In this document: one piece after another, positions 43,021-52,068 of the stretch
Layout: every line of letters starts with the position of its first letter
Numbering within the stretch: the stretch's first letter is position 1
Assembly (NCBI GenBank): GCA_905209085.1
Contig: CAJLRM010000002.1
Location: forward strand, 399,019-463,018
DNA from: an uncultured Eubacteriales bacterium
GTDB lineage: Bacteria; Bacillota; Clostridia; Christensenellales; Borkfalkiaceae
Direction: 5' to 3'
DNA length: 64,000 nt
Program-made: the position numbers and the translations under genes
Notes under the pieces: model-generated
The model's input: the letters and a program-made list of their open reading frames with translations, nothing else
Database searches by the model: none
What the model was told of the DNA's origin: nothing

Positions 43021-43866
43021 ATGATTAAATTCGGACCGAGCGGAAACTCGGACTGCTTTTATGCGGCGGGTTTCTCGCATACCGAGGAAGCGGCGCCTTT
43101 CGTCAGGGAACGGGGACTCGACTGTTTCGAGTATTCCTTCGGGCGGGGCGTGCGCATGAGCGAAACAAAGGCGATCGCCATACAGGAGGCGTTTGCGGCG
43201 GAGGGCGTGGAGATTTCCGTGCACGCCCCCTATTTTATCAATTTCGCCAATCCCGACGACGAAATGGCTGCTAAGTCCTACGGCTATGTGCTCGACAGCG
43301 GCAAAATGGTGAAACTGATGGGGGGAGAGCGCGTCGTGTTCCATCCCGCCGCGCAGGGGAAAGTTTGCCGCGAAGAAGCGGTGGCAAAGACGGAGGAAAG
43401 ATTGAAAGTGCTCCGCGATTATATCTATCTCAACGGGTTGCAGGATCTCAAATTCTGTCCCGAAACGATGGGCAAGCTCGCGCAGATCGGCACGATCGAA
43501 GAGATCGTGCGCTTTTGCAAGATCGACCCCGTCTATACGCCCTGCGTCGATTTCGGGCATATCAACGCGCGGGAACAAGGCTCTTTAAAAACGGCGGACG
43601 ACTATCTCTCCCGCCTTTCCTACATGATCGACGAACTCGGCTTCGAACGCATGAAACATTTTCACGCGCATTTTTCCAAGATCATGTATTCCGCAAAGGG
43701 CGAGGTGAAGCACCTCACTTTCGAGGACACCGTTTACGGCCCCGAATTTTATCCGCTCGCCATAGCGCTGAAACAGCTGAAATTGCAGCCGTATATCGTC
43801 AGCGAATCGGCGGGTACGCAGATCGAGGACGCGGGGGAGATGAAGCGGATCTACGAGAGCCTTTAA
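43021..43866 (+). CDS. Endonuclease IV-like TIM-barrel protein
   Basis: 281 residues, AP endonuclease 2/xylose-isomerase-type barrel. Candidate metal ligands: SVHAPY, VVFHPAA, KFCPETMG, CVDFGH, FHAHF and IVSES. These match the zinc ligand order of deoxyribonuclease IV, so AP-site cleavage is likely, though a sugar isomerase cannot be fully excluded. GGAGGAG precedes the ATG. Confidence 0.85.
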   Translation: MIKFGPSGNSDCFYAAGFSHTEEAAPFVRERGLDCFEYSFGRGVRMSETKAIAIQEAFAAEGVEISVHAPYFINFANPDDEMAAKSYGYVLDSGKMVKLMGGERVVFHPAAQGKVCREEAVAKTEERLKVLRDYIYLNGLQDLKFCPETMGKLAQIGTIEEIVRFCKIDPVYTPCVDFGHINAREQGSLKTADDYLSRLSYMIDELGFERMKHFHAHFSKIMYSAKGEVKHLTFEDTVYGPEFYPLAIALKQLKLQPYIVSESAGTQIEDAGEMKRIYESL

Positions 43867-44105
43867 GTTTTTTACACCGCGGGGCAGCGCAGGCGAGAGA
43901 AAAAAGAGCGGGCAGGTGTTTTTAAACCGTTTGTATTTCAACGGGAGAGGCAAGGGCATAAGAGAAGGCGCCTCCGGGAAAAGTACTCCCTTATTTCACG
44001 GACTTGCGGGAGAGAATCGGGCGGGGCGTTTATCCGTTCGAAAAGGGCGCGGAATACCAAAGGGGAAAGAAGGCTGCCTTCGCAGGAAGTCGATAAGGAG
44101 AAAAC

Positions 44106-44618
44106 ATGGAAGAGAAAAGCGAAAAGAGGAGCGCCCGTCGTTTTTTTTGCGCGGCGGAACGCACCGTCCTGTCTTTGCTGTCGTTCGGAGCGCTGCTTTT
44201 CCTGCTTTTCTTCGTCATAGGTTCGGCCGCGAATATGTGGTATGAAGAAGAACAACTGCCGGGGCGAAAGGATTTATGCGGCTTACTGCTCCTATACGGC
44301 GTCACGGATATGATTTCCGCCGTTGCAGTGTGCCTCCTGTCCCCTGCGAACAGGAAAAAACGCGGGAAAGGCGTTCGTCCTGTCAGCGGCGGGCAGCCCG
44401 TCGTCAGACTGTTCGTTTTGGGCGCGCTGCTTCGGATAGGCGAGATTTTTTCGCTATACGCATACGTATTTGTTTTCCGTTTTGAAACGGTTAATTTTTT
44501 CGTCGTTTTTCATTCCCTCCTTCTTTTTGTCGCCGCCGTTCTATTTTTCGCCGAGGGAGGCGCGTATCTCTTTCGACAAGGCGGAAAAAGAAAAAAGACG
44601 ATAAAAAATTTACAATAA
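44106..44618 (+). CDS. Four-TM membrane protein, unknown function
   Basis: 170 residues with four predicted membrane helices (~20-44, 58-80, 100-125, 130-152) and a basic C-terminus. AAGGAG precedes the ATG. No family recognised. Confidence 0.7.
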   Translation: MEEKSEKRSARRFFCAAERTVLSLLSFGALLFLLFFVIGSAANMWYEEEQLPGRKDLCGLLLLYGVTDMISAVAVCLLSPANRKKRGKGVRPVSGGQPVVRLFVLGALLRIGEIFSLYAYVFVFRFETVNFFVVFHSLLLFVAAVLFFAEGGAYLFRQGGKRKKTIKNLQ

Positions 44619-44642
44619 TTTTCAATCGGTTTTTGCTTATAG

Positions 44643-44671
44643 TTGACGAAACGGGATTTTTTTGCTACAAT
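44643..44671 (+). promoter_or_regulatory. Promoter of the peptidase-efp genes
   Basis: TTGACG (44643-44648), 17-bp spacer, TACAAT (44666-44671). Confidence 0.75.
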
Positions 44672-44691
44672 ATAGAAAAAGAGGCGTTTAA

Positions 44692-45753
44692 ATGATTCAG
44701 ACAAACGGAAAAAAGATCTTCGAAGCGGTCGGCGCGGACGCCGTATTCACCACCTGCGACTATTTGAGAAGATACGTCACCAGTTTTTTCACGGAGGGCG
44801 GCTTCGTCCTCACCGACAAAGACGGCACCACCATGTACACGGACGCCCGTTATACCGAGGCGGCGGAAAAGGCCTTGCGGGGCACGGAAGTGCGCGTGGC
44901 GGAAATGGACAGGTTTGCAAATACTCCCACCGAACTTTTGAAAAAGTATAAGACGGTGGGAATCCCCTTCGAACTCACTTTCTATCCCGAATACAAGAAG
45001 CTTTCGGAATTGGGAATTTCCCTCGTGGACAGTATGCCCGCCTTTCGGAAATGCATGGCGGTGAAGAACGAATCGGAACTCGCCGCCATCGCGAAGGCCT
45101 GCGATATTGCGGAAGAAGGCTTTTTAAAGCTCCTGCCCGAAATCAGAGAGGGCATGACGGAGTCCGAAGTCGCGGCGCTTCTCGAATACAATATGCGTAA
45201 GTTAGGCGCTTACAGCGTTTCCTTCGACACGATCGTGGCGTTCGGACCGCACGCGGCGGTGCCCCATCACGAAACGGGAAGCACGAAGCTTAAATTCGGC
45301 GACGAGATACTCGTCGACTTCGGCTGCAAGGTGGACGGATACTGTTCCGACATCACCCGCACCTTCCTTTTCGGGGACGACAAAGAACACGAGGAATTCA
45401 AAAAGGCTTACAGGGCCGTTCTCACCGCGCACGAATTGGTAAAGGAAAAGCTCGTTTCGGGCATGACGGGCGGCGAAGCGGACGCGATCGCGAGAAATTA
45501 TCTCGAAGAAAAGGGATACGGAAAGTATTTCACGCATTCTCTGGGACACGGCATCGGCTTAAACATTCACGAGTTCCCTTCCGTGAGAAAGGGCGGGACG
45601 GACGTCCTCGTGGACGGCATGGTGTTTTCGGACGAGCCGGGCGTCTATCTTGCGGGCGAATACGGCGTGCGCATCGAGGATACCATCGCGTTAAAAGACG
45701 GAAAAGCAGAGAGCTTTATGCACAAAACGGACAGAAATCTTGTGATTTTGTAA
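44692..45753 (+). CDS. Xaa-Pro peptidase (M24 family)
   Basis: 353 residues, the two-domain prolidase/aminopeptidase P layout. Metal ligands are all present: D in VDFGC, D in SDITRTF, H in GHGIG, E in SDEPG and E in RIEDT. It removes or cleaves next to proline in peptides. It is the usual upstream neighbour of efp in Firmicutes, which links proline metabolism and polyproline translation. GAGGCG precedes the ATG. Confidence 0.94.
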   Translation: MIQTNGKKIFEAVGADAVFTTCDYLRRYVTSFFTEGGFVLTDKDGTTMYTDARYTEAAEKALRGTEVRVAEMDRFANTPTELLKKYKTVGIPFELTFYPEYKKLSELGISLVDSMPAFRKCMAVKNESELAAIAKACDIAEEGFLKLLPEIREGMTESEVAALLEYNMRKLGAYSVSFDTIVAFGPHAAVPHHETGSTKLKFGDEILVDFGCKVDGYCSDITRTFLFGDDKEHEEFKKAYRAVLTAHELVKEKLVSGMTGGEADAIARNYLEEKGYGKYFTHSLGHGIGLNIHEFPSVRKGGTDVLVDGMVFSDEPGVYLAGEYGVRIEDTIALKDGKAESFMHKTDRNLVIL

Positions 45754-45839
45754 GCGTTCCTAAAACCGCGGACGCTTGCGGCGCAAGAGGAAAGATAAAA
45801 CAAGAAAAAATCATCAGTTGAAACAAGGAGAAAAATTGT

Positions 45840-46403
45840 ATGGCACAGATGTTAGCAGGCGATATCAGAAAGGGCGTTACGTTTGAATTCAAGAGCGGCG
45901 TTTACACCGTCACCGATTTTCAGCACGTGAAGCCCGGCAAAGGCGCGGCGTTCGTCAGAACGACCCTTAAAAACGTCGTGACGGGACAAGTCCTTTCCGA
46001 CCAGACCTTTAACCCTACCGCCAAGCTCGAAACCGTGCAGGTGGAAACCAAAAAGATGACGTATTCCTATTTCGACGGCGAATTCTACGTCTTTATGGAC
46101 GAGGAATACAATCAGACCATGCTCACTCACGATCAGGTGGAGGACGCGCTCAAATATATCAAGGAAAACGACGTCGTCACCGTGAAATTCCTCTACGGCA
46201 CCGCGTTCTCCGTGGAGCCGGAAAATTTCGTGGAACTCAAAGTCATCGAAGCGGAGCCGGGCGTCAAGGGCAACACCGCCACCAATGTCATGAAAAACGC
46301 CAAAGTCGAAACGGGCGCGATTATTCAGGTGCCCATGTTCGTCAACGAAGGCGAAACGATCCGCATCGATACGAGAACGGGCGAATATATGAGCAGGGTG
46401 TAA
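45840..46403 (+). CDS. efp: Elongation factor P
   Basis: 187 residues, three beta-barrel domains. The domain I loop carries KPGKGAAF, the conserved lysine near residue 32 that faces the peptidyl-transferase centre; modification is not predicted from here. EF-P rescues ribosomes stalled at polyproline. AAGGAG precedes the ATG by 9 bases. Confidence 0.97.
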   Translation: MAQMLAGDIRKGVTFEFKSGVYTVTDFQHVKPGKGAAFVRTTLKNVVTGQVLSDQTFNPTAKLETVQVETKKMTYSYFDGEFYVFMDEEYNQTMLTHDQVEDALKYIKENDVVTVKFLYGTAFSVEPENFVELKVIEAEPGVKGNTATNVMKNAKVETGAIIQVPMFVNEGETIRIDTRTGEYMSRV

Positions 46404-46462
46404 GCCATAGCCCCCGCGTCTATTTCCTGTTTGCGCCCTGCGCGAAAAACTGAAAATCGTTC

Positions 46463-46498
46463 AAAATGCAGGATTCGGAATTCCCCATCCTGCGTTTT
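46463..46498 (+). terminator. Terminator after efp
   Basis: GCAGGAT (46468-46474) pairs with ATCCTGC (46487-46493), flanked by A-run and GTTTT. Confidence 0.75.
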
Positions 46499-46561
46499 GC
46501 TGTATACTTTTTAAAAATCGCAAAATCGGCGGCGGAGGAAAGCGCCGCGAGGAGAATCGTG

Positions 46562-47002
46562 ATGAGAGCGGTGGTACAGAGGGTAAAGGAAGCCTCCCTG
46601 CGCGTGGAGGGAAAACTCGTTTCGAAAATCCCGTTCGGATTGGCGGTGTTTTTCGGCGTCAAGGCGGGCGACACGCAGGCGAACGCGGACTACATCGCCA
46701 AAAAGGTGGCGGGTCTGCGCATTTTCGAGGACGAAAACGGAAAGATGAATTTGTCCGTGCGCGACGTGGGCGGAGAAGTGCTGCTTATTTCGCAGTTTAC
46801 GCTGTACGGCGACGCTTCGCACGGCAACCGACCAAGCTTTACGCTCGCGGAGCGTCCCGAGCGCGCCGAGCCGCTTTACGAATACGCGGCCGAAAAGATA
46901 CGGGAATACGGCGTTCCCGTCAAGACGGGCGTATTCGGCGCGGATATGAAAATAGAACAGCTCAACGACGGTCCCGTCACCATCCTTCTGGAATCGGAGT
47001 AA
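46562..47002 (+). CDS. dtd: D-aminoacyl-tRNA deacylase
   Basis: 146 residues. Catalytic motifs SQFTLYGD and NDGPVT are intact. It removes D-amino acids (and Gly from tRNA-Ala) from tRNA. AGGAGAATCGTG precedes the ATG at 46562; a longer frame would run through the efp terminator. Confidence 0.95.
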   Translation: MRAVVQRVKEASLRVEGKLVSKIPFGLAVFFGVKAGDTQANADYIAKKVAGLRIFEDENGKMNLSVRDVGGEVLLISQFTLYGDASHGNRPSFTLAERPERAEPLYEYAAEKIREYGVPVKTGVFGADMKIEQLNDGPVTILLESE

Positions 47003-47082
47003 AGTCCGGGCGAGATGGCCCCCGCGTCCGCAAAAAGCGGGGAAAAGGAAGAGAAAGAGCAAAGAAAAAAGAGAGGTGCTTT

Positions 47083-47286
47083 ATGGAAGGGTTGTCGAAG
47101 GAAGATTTTGAAAAGGCGATGGCGCGGCTCAAAGAATTTAAGGAGATACTTTCTCAGTTCGAAAACAGGGAATCGTGTGTGGAATGTCTGGCGGCGGCGA
47201 CGGGGCTCTCCCAAGACGAATGCGCGCAGGCGTACGATTTTTGTATGCGGACGGACCTTTCCGCCCTTCCGCCCGAAATCAGGTGA
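47083..47286 (+). CDS. Small helical protein, unknown function
   Basis: 67 residues after GAGGTGC. Helical, with cysteines in ESCVECLAAATG and YDFCM that could bind metal or form disulfides. It ends 13 bp before the P-loop gene, so the two are probably co-transcribed. No family recognised. Confidence 0.6.
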   Translation: MEGLSKEDFEKAMARLKEFKEILSQFENRESCVECLAAATGLSQDECAQAYDFCMRTDLSALPPEIR

Positions 47287-47299
47287 GGGCGGAAAAAAG

Positions 47300-47809
47300 A
47301 TGAAGATCGCGGTCATCGGATACAGCGGCGCGGGAAAGTCTACGTTGGCGAAGGCTCTGGGGGAAAGGTACGGCGCGGAAGTATTGTATCTGGATCAGGT
47401 TCATTGGCTGCCCGGCTGGCGGGAGCGTCCCGCAGACGAGGAAGAGAAACTCGCGAAGGCGTTTATGGACAGTCGTAGCGGATGGGTCATCGACGGCAAC
47501 TATTTTCGGCTCGAAGGGGAGCGGCGATTCGAAGAGGCGGATAAAATCGTTTTTATGAATTTCCACCGCCTTTCCTGCCTGCTCCGCGCCCGAAGGCGAT
47601 ATCTCGCCTGTCGCGGAAAAACGAGGGAGTCGATGACGGACGGATGCGCGGAAAAAATAGACGCCGAGTTCGTCAGATGGATTCTTTGGGACAGCCGCAA
47701 AAGGGCGCGGCGAAAGAAGTTCAAAGATCTCCTTTTTCGCTATCCCGAAAAGACGGCGGTGATAAAAAATCAGCGGCAATTGGAAAAATTGATAAAAAAC
47801 GGTTTTTAA
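47300..47809 (+). CDS. P-loop nucleotide-binding protein, FlaR/topology-modulation type
   Basis: 169 residues. Walker A GYSGAGKSTLAKAL, then YLDQVHWLPGWRER and VIDGNYFRL, the wording of the FlaR/topology-modulation family of adenylate-kinase-like proteins. ATP or nucleotide kinase activity is likely but the substrate is unknown. Confidence 0.85.
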   Translation: MKIAVIGYSGAGKSTLAKALGERYGAEVLYLDQVHWLPGWRERPADEEEKLAKAFMDSRSGWVIDGNYFRLEGERRFEEADKIVFMNFHRLSCLLRARRRYLACRGKTRESMTDGCAEKIDAEFVRWILWDSRKRARRKKFKDLLFRYPEKTAVIKNQRQLEKLIKNGF

Positions 47810-47872
47810 GAGGCTCGGCGCCTTAGGGCGCGGAGCGTGGGGAAACATAAAAAACAGAGAAGGGAGGAAGGA

Positions 47873-48259
47873 ATGGAACGGGAAAAGGGAATAGCGAGGT
47901 GCGGTCTTGCCTGCTGTCTTTGCGCGCGGGAGTGCCCGGGATGTCAGGCGGACGGCTGCGCGGGCGCGGCATGGTGCGAAAACAGGCGTTGCAGCATGGA
48001 AAAAGGCCTGGAAGGCTGTTATGGATGCGAGGAGAACTGCGGCAAGGGACTGCTGCAAAAAATAAAGTCGCGCGCGTTTCGGCTTTTTGTGCAAAGATAC
48101 GGCATCGGGGAACTTATGGATTGTCTGGAACGCAATGAAAAAAACGGCGTCGTCTATCACCGCGAAGGCATCACGGGCGATTACGACGATTTCGAGGACG
48201 AGGAACAGCTCATTCGCTTTCTTCGGGAAGGAAAAAAGGAAAGGCAGAGCGCTTTTTAA
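47873..48259 (+). CDS. Cysteine-rich DUF3795-like protein
   Basis: 128 residues; the first 60 contain about a dozen cysteines (CGLACCLC, CPGC, CENRRC, CYGCEENC), enough for two metal sites. The pattern matches DUF3795, a family without known function. GGGAGGAAGG precedes the ATG. Confidence 0.75.
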   Translation: MEREKGIARCGLACCLCARECPGCQADGCAGAAWCENRRCSMEKGLEGCYGCEENCGKGLLQKIKSRAFRLFVQRYGIGELMDCLERNEKNGVVYHREGITGDYDDFEDEEQLIRFLREGKKERQSAF

Positions 48260-48448
48260 AAAGAGTTTTTCAAGGGAACAGGGCCTTCTTTGCGTTTGCG
48301 CGTCGGGAGTCGCGCGGCGTTTTTGGGGCGGCTCCCCTGAAAAGGACGCGCTGCGGAAAGGATGGAAACGCTGTCGCGGGAGCGACGGGCGCTTTGTCCG
48401 CGGGCGAAGTGCCCGAGAGAAAATTTTGATCGGTCAAAAGGAAATAGT

Positions 48449-49306
48449 ATGAAATTTCAGTATTTGGGAACGGGCGCGGCAGAAGGCGTCCCCGCGGTGT
48501 TTTGTCATTGTCCCGCCTGCCGCGAGATACGCCGCCGCGGAGAAAGCGAGTTTCACAGTCGTTCGCAGCTTTTGATAGACGGCGAAGTGTGCGTGGATTT
48601 TCCGCCCGACGCCTATTATCACTCGCTGAGATTCGGCGCGGATCTCGCCGCCGTCCGCTATTTATTGGTGACGCATAGCCATATGGATCATTTCTACGCG
48701 CACGATTTTATTTTGCGCGGTTATAAATACGCGGCAGGGATTTCTTCGAAACTGCAAATTTTCGGCAACGAGGAAGTAAAAAAAGTCTTTGACGAATGCA
48801 CGCGGCGGGAAATGCGTCCCGATGTGCGCTCGACGACAGAAATGACGACGGTCAGACCTTTCGAGCCGTTCGTCTTCGGTCAAAGCGGTGAATATACCGC
48901 CGTCGCGCTCAAAGCAAATCACAGCAAAACGGAATGCGCTTACGTATATTATTTCGAAAAGGCGGGGAAAGTCTATCTGCACCTGACGGATACGGGCAGA
49001 CTGCCCGAGGAAACGCTGGATTTTTTAGAAGAATACGCGCGGGCGCGGGGAAAGACGGCCGCTCTCGTCACTTTCGATTCCACGTTCCTCTTTTACGAGG
49101 CGGGCGCAAACGCAAGGCATATGGGACTGCCCGACAATGCGGCGATGAAAGGGGAATTTCTGCGGCGAAAGATAGCCGACGTACATACCGCGTATGTGAT
49201 GACGCACTATTCTCACAACAATTTTCCCTTTCGGGAAACTTTGGAACGCGCGGAGCGGGAATACGGCTTTCGGGCGGCTTACGACGGCATGACTTTGGAA
49301 ATATAG
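48449..49306 (+). CDS. Metallo-beta-lactamase-fold hydrolase, PhnP-like
   Basis: 285 residues. Opening LGTGAAEGVPAVFCHCPAC with its cysteines resembles PhnP, and THSHMDH is the HxHxDH metal motif; later ligands are HLTDT and MTHYSHNNF. A cyclic phosphodiesterase or similar phosphoester hydrolase is the likely role. AAAGGA precedes the ATG at 48449. Confidence 0.86.
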   Translation: MKFQYLGTGAAEGVPAVFCHCPACREIRRRGESEFHSRSQLLIDGEVCVDFPPDAYYHSLRFGADLAAVRYLLVTHSHMDHFYAHDFILRGYKYAAGISSKLQIFGNEEVKKVFDECTRREMRPDVRSTTEMTTVRPFEPFVFGQSGEYTAVALKANHSKTECAYVYYFEKAGKVYLHLTDTGRLPEETLDFLEEYARARGKTAALVTFDSTFLFYEAGANARHMGLPDNAAMKGEFLRRKIADVHTAYVMTHYSHNNFPFRETLERAEREYGFRAAYDGMTLEI

Positions 49307-49335
49307 GAAAAAACGGCTTTTAATCGAACTCTCAG

Positions 49336-49376
49336 AACCTCCCCCGAAGGCGTTGACTTTCGGGGGAGGTTTTTTG
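49336..49376 (+). terminator. Terminator after the MBL-fold gene
   Basis: AACCTCCCCCGAA (49336-49348) pairs with TTCGGGGGAGGTT (49359-49371), followed by TTTTT. Confidence 0.9.
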
Positions 49377-49496
49377 AAAAAACGGTTTCTTCGCCCGCGC
49401 GTCGGGAGGCGCATAACAGGAGAGAAGGCGAGGACTGCCGTTTTATAAAGTTTTCCATTTTGTTCGGGGGAGAAGGACGCGCATCCCTTCGGCATA

Positions 49497-49950
49497 TTTT
49501 CCGTCGGCAAAACACGTCGGTTTTTCTCGGTGCGGAGAAGAGGACGCCCGCGACGCCGTTATATTTTCCGCAGACGAAGAATACCGGTTTTACCGACGCG
49601 TGCAAAAGGATGCCTGCCTTGACTTTTTGTTTTCCGCCAATAAAAACACTCATTTTCTCGGCGCGGGGAGAAATGACGTCCCTTCTTCTGCGTTTCCTCG
49701 CGGATAAAAATTACAGACTCCGTCTGCGGGAGGAAACTGTCGGTCTATCTCTCCTCCGCGCTCTCCTCCGCGTACAAAAATCGCGGATTCCCGTGTGCGG
49801 GGAAACGTCCGAAACTTTGAAAAGTTTTCTGTAAATACAAAGAGTCCGATTCTCCGGGAAAGAAAAACGCCCGTATTTTCGGCAAGTTTTCCGTAGGCGG
49901 CGGAAAAAAGGGGCCGCGTGTCTTCGAGCGCTTTGGAAATAGAAATTCCT
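49497..49950. repeat. Degenerate ~65-bp tandem array, about seven units
   Basis: Unit starts (TTTTCC or variants) at 49497, 49564, 49630, 49693, 49761, 49825 and 49887, i.e. 62-68 bp apart. Each unit has an A-run ~10 bp in, then a CGG(A/T)TT block, a GCGGGGA block, and a (G)ACG(C/T)CC block near the end. On the + strand one frame stays open through five units (49460-49834), with matching residues every ~22 positions. Confidence 0.65.
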
Positions 49951-50049
49951 CTTTAAGCTCCCGATAAAAAATAAAGCGGCCGCTTTTCGAAACGATTTCG
50001 AAGCGCCGCGCGGAAACAGACAGACAAAAAACGAAAGGGGAAACTCATG

Positions 50050-50070
50050 GAAAAATGCGCAGGTGCGCAT
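50050..50070 (-). terminator. Terminator after the sigma-factor gene
   Basis: On the minus strand ATGCGC-ACCT-GCGCAT is followed by TTTTT. Confidence 0.65.
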
Positions 50071-50097
50071 ATGCGGTCATGGAAAGTTGCGCACTCG

Positions 50098-50637
50098 TCA
50101 GTCTTCCCGTTCGGAATAGAGCGCCGCGAAGGCGGCGTTCGCTTTTTTCAGGCGAATGCGCACCTGCTTGACGGTGAGATTGTATTTTTTGGCGAGGGAA
50201 AAGAGCGTTTCTCCGTTCAAGACGCGATCCACCAAAAGCTGCCTTTGCAAAGGCTCCATTTTTTTGAGCACGTCTACGATTTGCAGCTTTTCCGCCAGTT
50301 TGTCCTCGGTGATCGCGGCGGGAATGGCGGAGAGAAAATCGTCGCCGGGAAGAAACTCGTTTTTCCTTTTGCGAAGGCAGTCGATGGATTTATTGATGGT
50401 GACGGCATTCAACCAGCCGTTCATGTTTTTATCCGATTTGAAAGAATGAATGTTCTGCACCAGAGCGATGAGCACTTCGTCGACGACGTCTTCGGCGAGC
50501 TGCGGGTCCTTTAAAATTGCGCAGGCGATTTTTGCGATTTTAGGCGTGATCGCCTCCATCAGTTCCCCCAGCGCGAATAGGTCGTTCTTTCGGATGCTTT
50601 CGAGCAGGCTATTTATTTTTTCGTTGTCAACTTTCAA
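50098..50637 (-). CDS. ECF-type RNA polymerase sigma factor
   Basis: 179 residues from TTG 50637, which has AAGGGA 7 bases upstream; the frame stays open to an ATG at 50763 without a ribosome binding site. Region 2 (KIACAILKDPQLAEDVVDEVLIAL) and region 4 with the -35-binding helix-turn-helix (TLFSLAKKYNLTVKQVRIRLKKA) are visible. It is divergent from a secreted protease and a single-pass membrane protein that could be its anti-sigma partner. Target promoters unknown. Confidence 0.87.
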   Translation of the reverse strand: MKVDNEKINSLLESIRKNDLFALGELMEAITPKIAKIACAILKDPQLAEDVVDEVLIALVQNIHSFKSDKNMNGWLNAVTINKSIDCLRKRKNEFLPGDDFLSAIPAAITEDKLAEKLQIVDVLKKMEPLQRQLLVDRVLNGETLFSLAKKYNLTVKQVRIRLKKANAAFAALYSERED

Positions 50638-50864
50638 TATCGTTTCCCTTATGCCGAAAAATGATCCTCGCGCGGACGAAGCCGCCGACCCCGACCGCGC
50701 AGTAAAACGCCCAATATAAAATATTCCGTTTACTATTTTACCATACTTCTTGTCGTGTGGCAAATGAAATTCGACGTAATTCCCGAAAAAACGGCAAATA
50801 AAATTTGGAAGAGAAGGGCAAAAAGGGATGGCTTGTCCGTTGTATTATAATGGAGGGTGGAAAA

Positions 50865-52043
50865 ATGAAAAAAATACTTGCCGCTTTGGCGGCGTTTTGC
50901 TGCCTCGTATCCTGTGCGGTCCCCGCCGTCGCCGCCGCAGCGGAAGAAACGGAGGCGAAGATCTCCCCCGACGCCGTCGTGCGGGACGCCATCGAGGAAT
51001 TGGAAGAAACGGACGAATTCCGCTTTGAAAAACGGGCGTTATACGATCTGTCGCTCGAAGAAACGGGTTTTTTGTACGACATAGAGATCGGGGACAGGCG
51101 GGGATTTTTAGTCCTTTTGGAAACGGAGAGCGGGTACGAAGTGGCGGAATATTACGCAGATGCGGAAAATCCGTACAAGGACGCGCGCCGTCCTGTGTAC
51201 GGCGGCTTTTTGAACTATCTCGAAATCATCGGCAATTTCTTTTACGACGCAGTGACGGGGAAACCCGTGGCGAGGCTGTACGGCGACTTCAACGTTTCCG
51301 CGGGCAGTCGGACGCAAAAAATAGAATATTCGAAAAAGTCGGAAGCTTCCTATAAGATCTCCCGCGGTCTGCCCTCCTATATGCAGACCTCTTACGAAAA
51401 TTCCTGCGCGAACATCGCGGGCGGGATCGTCGTCGGCTATTACGACTCCTTTTACGACGACTTACTCCCTGCCTACACCGCTTACTCGGGCGGCAGGTGG
51501 ACGGCGGAGAGCAGCGCTACGCGCAACCTCATCGATACGCTCTACTACGATATGAAAACGAACGTCTACGGCGGGACCACGTACGAGAATTTCAAAACGG
51601 GGCTTTCCGCCTATGTGACGAGGCGGGGACGGAACGTGTCGTACAGCAGCCTCGCGTCGGGAAACACCCTCAATTTCTCCGCTTTCGAATCCACCGTGAA
51701 AAACGGCAAGCCCGTGGTGCTCTTCGTGGACAGATATAACGCCATCAGTTCGATCGCACAGGCGAACGGCTATGATATGATGGTCACCAATTATTACAGC
51801 GGCAATCATACCATGGTCGCCTACGGATACCGCAACGTGGAGTATTACAGAACGGAAACGAAATCCGTGTGGTCGCCCGTTTGGTATAACCCCTTCCGCT
51901 TCGTCAAGGAAACGGAGGAGGTCAAGTATCGCACCGACCGCTACATCAATGTCCGCACGGTCATCTCTTCCCTGCCCGACGGCTATATTCGCCTGTACGA
52001 TTCCTGTACGCTCGATTACGCTTTGGCAGTGAACATTTGGTAA
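50865..52043 (+). CDS. Secreted papain-like cysteine protease candidate
   Basis: 392 residues. Signal peptide ~1-28 (MKKILAALAAFCCLVSC... AVAAA), then a propeptide-like acidic region, then a papain-fold core: the cysteine in SYENSCANIAGGIVVGYYD near residue 186 and the histidine in GNHTMVAYGY near 321. The remaining catalytic residues fit the clan CA order. Substrate unknown. The cysteine in the signal region (LVSC) could alternatively be a lipobox. GGAGGG precedes the ATG. Confidence 0.75.
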   Translation: MKKILAALAAFCCLVSCAVPAVAAAAEETEAKISPDAVVRDAIEELEETDEFRFEKRALYDLSLEETGFLYDIEIGDRRGFLVLLETESGYEVAEYYADAENPYKDARRPVYGGFLNYLEIIGNFFYDAVTGKPVARLYGDFNVSAGSRTQKIEYSKKSEASYKISRGLPSYMQTSYENSCANIAGGIVVGYYDSFYDDLLPAYTAYSGGRWTAESSATRNLIDTLYYDMKTNVYGGTTYENFKTGLSAYVTRRGRNVSYSSLASGNTLNFSAFESTVKNGKPVVLFVDRYNAISSIAQANGYDMMVTNYYSGNHTMVAYGYRNVEYYRTETKSVWSPVWYNPFRFVKETEEVKYRTDRYINVRTVISSLPDGYIRLYDSCTLDYALAVNIW

Positions 52044-52068
52044 AACGGAGAGGTCAAAAGGGGAAACC

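Larger units (their letters stand above)
49307..50097. other. Intergenic region holding a degenerate tandem array
   Basis: About 790 bp. After the terminator at 49336-49376 the sequence shows a ~65-bp periodicity from 49451 to ~49950. A minus-strand terminator at 50050-50070 ends the sigma gene. No credible gene. Confidence 0.65.

Noticed and set aside
49460..49834. 124-codon frame in the tandem array
   Set aside because: No ribosome binding site or promoter; open because of the repeat period. Kept only as part of the repeat finding.
49497..49950. Possible CRISPR array
   Set aside because: Units are diverged along their whole length, with no constant repeat alternating with unique spacers, and no cas gene is present.
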